From the NCBI GenBank assembly GCA_026416095.1, contig JAOAFV010000017.1:1-64000 (forward strand): a stretch of 64,000 bases of DNA, written 5' to 3'. This DNA comes from Bacteroidales bacterium. GTDB taxonomy: Bacteria > Bacteroidota > Bacteroidia > Bacteroidales > GWA2-32-17. How positions within the stretch are numbered: the first letter of the stretch is position 1; each line of letters begins with the position of its first letter. Under the pieces are notes generated by a model. It saw only the letters and a program-made list of their open reading frames with translations, was not told the origin of the DNA and did no database searches. Below, in pieces: positions 59,400 through 64,000 of this stretch. The translations under genes were made by a program, and so were the position numbers.

Positions 59400-60614
59400 C
59401 TAAAAAGCAGTAATTAGTAAATCTATTGGTCTATATGGAATATCATATAATTTAGAAATGTAATGATTAGTTAAAATACCATTGTATATGTATATACCAT
59501 TTCGAAATCCTATAATATTTTTTGCATAATGGGTTAAACTGCCATATTTACCAATTTCTATTAAAATAGGAGTAAGTATATTACTTATTGCATACGAAGC
59601 TGTGCGTGCAACTCTTGAGGGTATATTTGGAACGCAGTAATGAATAACTCCATGCTTTTCATAAACTGGATTAGAATGGCTTGTCATTTTAGATGTTTCG
59701 ATACATCCACCTTGATCAATGCTAATGTCAATGATAACACTACCTTTTTTCATCATTTTAACCATTTCTTCAGTTACGTAAAATTTTGGAGTATCTTCAA
59801 TGAGTCGTATTGCTCCAATTACTACATCAGCCTTTTTAATAGCATTAGCTAATATAACAGGATGAATTATTGAAGTGTATACTCTTTGGCCAAGATTAGT
59901 TTGTAACCGTTTGAGTTTATAAGTTGATGTATCAAAAACTTTGACAATAGCACCTAAACCAAGTGCTGTACGTGCAGCATACTCGCCAGCTGTGCCGGCT
60001 CCTAAAATTACTACTTCGGTTGGATTTACTCCTGTTATGCCCCCCAACATGGTACCTTTACCGTTATGTACATTGCTTAAGTATTCAGCAGCTATAAGAA
60101 TAGATGTACTACCTGCTATTTCGCTCATAGAGCGTACAATAGGATAACAATCGTTTTCGTCTTTTAAATATTCGTAAGCCACACATGTAACCTTTTTGCT
60201 CATTAATTGCTGAAAATAATTTTTAGATTTTGTTCGCACATGTAAAATTGACATTATGATCTGATTTTCTCGAATTAAATCAATTTCTTTCTCGGTAGGA
60301 GCTGATATTTTCACAATTATGTTAGAATTGTTGAATATTGTTTCTTTATCTTTAACTATTTGTGCACCTACATCGCTATATTCTATATCCAAAAAATTCG
60401 CTTTTTTGCCCGCATTAGATTGAATTAATACTTCGTGTCCGTTGTTTACAAGCAAGTCTACCATATAAGGTGTAAGAGCAACTCTGTTTTCTTCTTTATC
60501 TTCGTCGATAGGAATACCTATAATAAACTTTTTACTATCCTTTTTTACAGCCAATATTTCTTCGTGAGGCATTAATTCCGTTACTCTTAATTTATCGCTA
60601 ATAGTTTTACCCAT
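59400..60614 (-). CDS. ald: Alanine dehydrogenase
   Basis: IGIPIDEDKEENRVALTPYMVDLLVNNGHEVLIQSNAGKKANFLD...VILGAGTAGEYAARTALGLGAIVKVFD. Confidence 0.9.
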   Translation of the reverse strand: MGKTISDKLRVTELMPHEEILAVKKDSKKFIIGIPIDEDKEENRVALTPYMVDLLVNNGHEVLIQSNAGKKANFLDIEYSDVGAQIVKDKETIFNNSNIIVKISAPTEKEIDLIRENQIIMSILHVRTKSKNYFQQLMSKKVTCVAYEYLKDENDCYPIVRSMSEIAGSTSILIAAEYLSNVHNGKGTMLGGITGVNPTEVVILGAGTAGEYAARTALGLGAIVKVFDTSTYKLKRLQTNLGQRVYTSIIHPVILANAIKKADVVIGAIRLIEDTPKFYVTEEMVKMMKKGSVIIDISIDQGGCIETSKMTSHSNPVYEKHGVIHYCVPNIPSRVARTASYAISNILTPILIEIGKYGSLTHYAKNIIGFRNGIYIYNGILTNHYISKLYDIPYRPIDLLITAF

Positions 60615-60615
60615 A

Positions 60616-61029
60616 TTAGAAAGTAATTATTCGTTTACAATTATCTTCTAAATTAATATGTATTTTCAAATAATTATAATTTTTCAAATAATTTTCTGCA
60701 ATTTCAGGCCATTCAATGAAACAATATTCATTTTTATCGAGATATTCGGGAAAACCAATTTCTATAAGTTCATTTTCGTTTTTTATTCTATACAAGTCGA
60801 TATGATAAAAAATATTGCCATTAAATTCGTACTCATTAATAATTGTAAAAGAAGGACTACACGTGTTTTTAAATCCCGACAATTTTTCAATAATTTTTTT
60901 TATTAATGTAGTTTTGCCAGAACCTAAGTCGCCATAAAATGCCCATATTTTTACGTCTGAATAATTTTTTATTAAGATATTAACAATATTATCAAGTTCA
61001 CTAATAGAATTTACTATAAATTTCTTCAT
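60616..61029 (-). CDS. tsaE: tRNA threonylcarbamoyladenosine biosynthesis protein TsaE
   Basis: WAFYGDLGSGKTTLIKKI; SPSFTIINEYEFNGNIFYHIDLYRI; CFIEWPE. Confidence 0.95.
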   Translation of the reverse strand: MKKFIVNSISELDNIVNILIKNYSDVKIWAFYGDLGSGKTTLIKKIIEKLSGFKNTCSPSFTIINEYEFNGNIFYHIDLYRIKNENELIEIGFPEYLDKNEYCFIEWPEIAENYLKNYNYLKIHINLEDNCKRIITF

Positions 61030-61031
61030 AA

Positions 61032-62588
61032 TTACTTTAAAGTTAAATAAGAAAATGGTACTAAAATTTCTTCTAAACTTATACCACCATGTTGATAAGT
61101 GTTTCTGTAAAATTTAACATACTGATTGTAGTTATTTATATAGGCAAAAAAATCATTGTTTGTAGCAAAAATATATTCACCTGCAACTGTTGTTTGTGGT
61201 AAAAAAGCCTTTGACGGATTACTAATTATAAAAACTTCCTTCTCAGGATATTTTATATTTTTGCCATATTTATATCTAAGATTGGTAGTAATATTTTTTT
61301 CGCCTAAAATTTTAATTGGACTTTCAATTCTAACAGATCCATGATCGGTAGTAAGGAAAATACTAAAATTGTTTTCGCTACATATTTTTATTATTTGGTA
61401 CAATGAGCTGTACTCGAACCATGAATATATGAGATTACGATACGAAAAATTATTTGAGCTCATCTCTTTTACAGGTTTCGATTGTGGCTGAGTATGTGTT
61501 AAAATATCAATAAAGTTATATATAATAACTCCATAATTAAAATTATTTAATAATCCATTAATCTCGTTAAGTAATCGTCGGCTATCGTCGGTAGTTACTA
61601 TTTTTTTAAAGAAAAATTTCTCTCTTATACCATTTCTTATACATAATCTATTAAATAATTCTTGTTCGTACTGATTTTTCAAATCATCTTCAGTTTCATC
61701 GATCCATAAGTTTGGGTATAATTTTTGTATTTCTGAAGGCATAAGACCCGAAAATATTGAATTACGAGCATATGCAGTTGCTGTCGGAAGTATTGAAAAA
61801 TATAAGTTTGTCTCGACATTATAATACTTTGAAATTAGTGGTTGAATAAACAATAAATGATCGTATCGTAAATTATCGATAAGAAGTAAAATTGCTTTAT
61901 TATTATGTTTTAAGAAAGGAAAAAATTTTCGCTGTAAAATGTTTTGAGACATTACAATTGAATTATTTGTATCGTTGATTAACAATGTTAAATAATTATT
62001 TTTCACAAATTTAGAAAAAGCATTATTGGCTTCTTTATATTGTGCTTCAATTAACTCTAACGAATTTGTATCGTTTATTTTTTGTAATTCAATATCGTAA
62101 AATACTATGTTTCTGTAAATACTAAGCCAGTCTTCAATGGTTTGAGCGTAGTTTATAGAATTTAAAATTTTTTTAAACTCTCGATAAAAGTCGGAAAGAG
62201 TTTTTTCTTGTTGAAGTTTTTCTGTATCGGTTATTTTTTTTAGCGATGATAATAATTGTTTAGGATTTACTGGTTTAATTAAATAGTCGACAATATGAGA
62301 AGCAATAGCATTTTCAATTATATTTTCTTCTTCATTCTTAGTAAGCATTATGATAGGTATATTTTTGTAAGTTTTGTGAATTTCGCTCGTTAGAGTAAGA
62401 CCATCGATTCCCGGCATGTGTTCATCTAAAATAATAACATCGAAAATTTGCTCATTAAGAATCTTTAAGGCATCTATGCCATTATAAACAGGTGTAACAG
62501 AATATCCCTTCTCTTCTAAAAAAATGAGATACGACTTTAACATGTCTATTTCATCATCAACCCATAGTATTTTTATTTTCCTTGTCAT
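61032..62588 (-). CDS. porX: PorX-like bifunctional response regulator / PglZ (alkaline-phosphatase-superfamily) protein
   Basis: N-terminal receiver ILWVDDEIDMLKSYLIFLEEKGYSVTPVYNGIDALKIL...VIILDEHMPGIDGL...IIMLTKN; C-terminal LLIDNLRYDHLLFIQPLISKYYNVETNLYFSILPTATAYARNSIFSGLMPSEI...LTTDHGSVR. Confidence 0.92.
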   Translation of the reverse strand: MTRKIKILWVDDEIDMLKSYLIFLEEKGYSVTPVYNGIDALKILNEQIFDVIILDEHMPGIDGLTLTSEIHKTYKNIPIIMLTKNEEENIIENAIASHIVDYLIKPVNPKQLLSSLKKITDTEKLQQEKTLSDFYREFKKILNSINYAQTIEDWLSIYRNIVFYDIELQKINDTNSLELIEAQYKEANNAFSKFVKNNYLTLLINDTNNSIVMSQNILQRKFFPFLKHNNKAILLLIDNLRYDHLLFIQPLISKYYNVETNLYFSILPTATAYARNSIFSGLMPSEIQKLYPNLWIDETEDDLKNQYEQELFNRLCIRNGIREKFFFKKIVTTDDSRRLLNEINGLLNNFNYGVIIYNFIDILTHTQPQSKPVKEMSSNNFSYRNLIYSWFEYSSLYQIIKICSENNFSIFLTTDHGSVRIESPIKILGEKNITTNLRYKYGKNIKYPEKEVFIISNPSKAFLPQTTVAGEYIFATNNDFFAYINNYNQYVKFYRNTYQHGGISLEEILVPFSYLTLK

Positions 62589-64000
62589 TTCTTTAAAATT
62601 TCTTTCTGAAAAAATGTTATATATTCATCAATATTTTTATTTATTTGAAGTTTTTGTAAGTTACTTTCAGATATTATAAAAATATAATATAATTTTTCAT
62701 TGAGAGTTTCGAATATTCTATCTTTATTTTTAACAAGATGTTTGTAATATTTAAGTGACTGTATTTTATCGGAAAAAGGAAATACTCTTAAATAATTGTA
62801 TTTATCGTTGAAAATGCCATTGAAAATCTGAAAGTCAAACATACTAAAATAATCGATATTGTATTCAAACAAATTAAATTTTATAATATTCAAGTTTGCC
62901 GATTTATCTATTAAAATATAAACATAAAATTTATCGTTTTCTTCATCTTTAAATATTCCTTTATATTTTTCTTCATGTTTTTGTAGTTGTTGCTCCGATA
63001 ATTTTTCGCTTATTTTATTGTCCTGAACTTTAGCAGGATTAGGTGTAAATTGATTTAACGATGCAAGGTAGTTTGCATCATACTTTTCTAAGTTAGAAAT
63101 AAGTAATTTTGCAAGTTCACATTCTTCGGTTCCTTTATATTTGTTTATTATTTCAGTTAATTCATCTTTATATTGCTGAAACTGTCTAGAATGTCCATAA
63201 CATAACGCTTTTAATAATTTAAACTTTAACAAAATATTTAGGTTTTCATGGGTTATATTTTTTTCAGTATCGTAACATATCTTCAAAGCTTCAATATAAT
63301 TTGAATTTTTATAATAGTCGTATGCTTTTGAATAATTGGCCAGTAAATCGGCTCTTTCTTTATTTAATTTTACCAAATAATCTGGATCAGATAAAATATG
63401 TGCATATTTTGATTCGGGGTAATTCGTAATTATAATGTTTTTATATTTTTCTGCTTGTTGAGAATTATTCAGTGATTTATATACATTGTATAGTTTGTAA
63501 TATACTTCAAGCAAGAAGTTCGAAGAAGAAAATCTTTTAATAAAATCTTCTAACAACTCCCGAGCCAAATCATAATCTTTAATCTTATTAATAGAAGCTT
63601 CGGCTGCATCGATAAGTGCTTGCTCTATTTTCTTGTTAGAAAGAGCCATTAAAGAATCGTTTAATGGTAAGTCTTTAAGGTAGTATTCTCTTTGTTTAGG
63701 TGTATAATTTTTACTGGTTACTTTTTCAGATTTAAAAGTTGATGTATCTGACTCGTTTTGAGTTGTAGTAGCTACTATGTTTTTATTTTTTCTTCGCCAG
63801 TGATCTTCGAGTTTTCTATTTCCCCACCTGCGTTTAAACTCCATTGCACCTAAACTTATTGTGGCAGGATTATAAAAATACCACTTTCCGCTTCCTGTTT
63901 GATGAGCAGAAAATAAGTTATCAGGTTTGTTTTGGATAAATTGTAATCCATATATTTGTTCTTGCTCTTCTTGTAATTTTTTTTGCTCTTCTTCTATTAT
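62585..64000 (-). CDS. SprE/PorW-like TPR protein of the T9SS, N-terminus truncated by window edge
   Basis: Frame continues past the ORF-track Met at 63844 to the window end: IIEEEQKKLQEEQEQIYGLQFIQNKPDNLFSAHQTGSGKWYFYNPATISLGAMEFKRRWGNRKLEDHWRRKNK, a SprE/PorW-type motif, plus TPR-like helices. 4-bp overlap with porX. Confidence 0.82.
   Translation of the reverse strand: MIEEEQKKLQEEQEQIYGLQFIQNKPDNLFSAHQTGSGKWYFYNPATISLGAMEFKRRWGNRKLEDHWRRKNKNIVATTTQNESDTSTFKSEKVTSKNYTPKQREYYLKDLPLNDSLMALSNKKIEQALIDAAEASINKIKDYDLARELLEDFIKRFSSSNFLLEVYYKLYNVYKSLNNSQQAEKYKNIIITNYPESKYAHILSDPDYLVKLNKERADLLANYSKAYDYYKNSNYIEALKICYDTEKNITHENLNILLKFKLLKALCYGHSRQFQQYKDELTEIINKYKGTEECELAKLLISNLEKYDANYLASLNQFTPNPAKVQDNKISEKLSEQQLQKHEEKYKGIFKDEENDKFYVYILIDKSANLNIIKFNLFEYNIDYFSMFDFQIFNGIFNDKYNYLRVFPFSDKIQSLKYYKHLVKNKDRIFETLNEKLYYIFIISESNLQKLQINKNIDEYITFFQKEILKK

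Overview
AT-rich chromosomal window from a Bacteroidota-type bacterium (no organism label was given; inferred from gene families, type IX secretion features and TAnnTTTG promoter motifs). No rRNA, tRNA or CRISPR was recognised. Housekeeping content: pheT, rpmB-rpmG-DUF4295-ftsY-rimO, queA, dapD, YrdC/TsaC family, meaB, pcm, miaA, phoH-like, purC, ald, tsaE. Type IX secretion (T9SS) content: an exported protein with a type-A-like C-terminus, a 1419-aa SprB-repeat protein with a CHU_C/type-B C-terminus next to a PorP/SprF-like protein, porX, a truncated sprE/porW-like gene at the right edge, and a truncated secreted GH18 enzyme at the left edge. Most interesting regions: (1) 32.0-41.6 kb accessory cluster with a dedicated FAS-II-like module (FabL-type enoyl reductase with Y-x6-K, hotdog dehydratase, KAS, ACP with a non-canonical 'NSA' site), sugar aminotransferase, NeuD-type acyltransferase, two SPASM-type radical SAM proteins, a GT2 and a decayed sulfotransferase; (2) 15.1-19.9 kb Hdr-like operon (HdrC-HdrB-HdrA-HdrC' plus a membrane/HdrD-like fusion); (3) ECF sigma factor plus overlapping anti-sigma-like membrane protein that ends in a T9SS type-B C-terminal domain; (4) two sulfotransferase pseudogenes of different families; (5) a pair of 111-bp MITE-like elements flanking a small cupin gene. 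All family calls come from reading motifs; no search was run.
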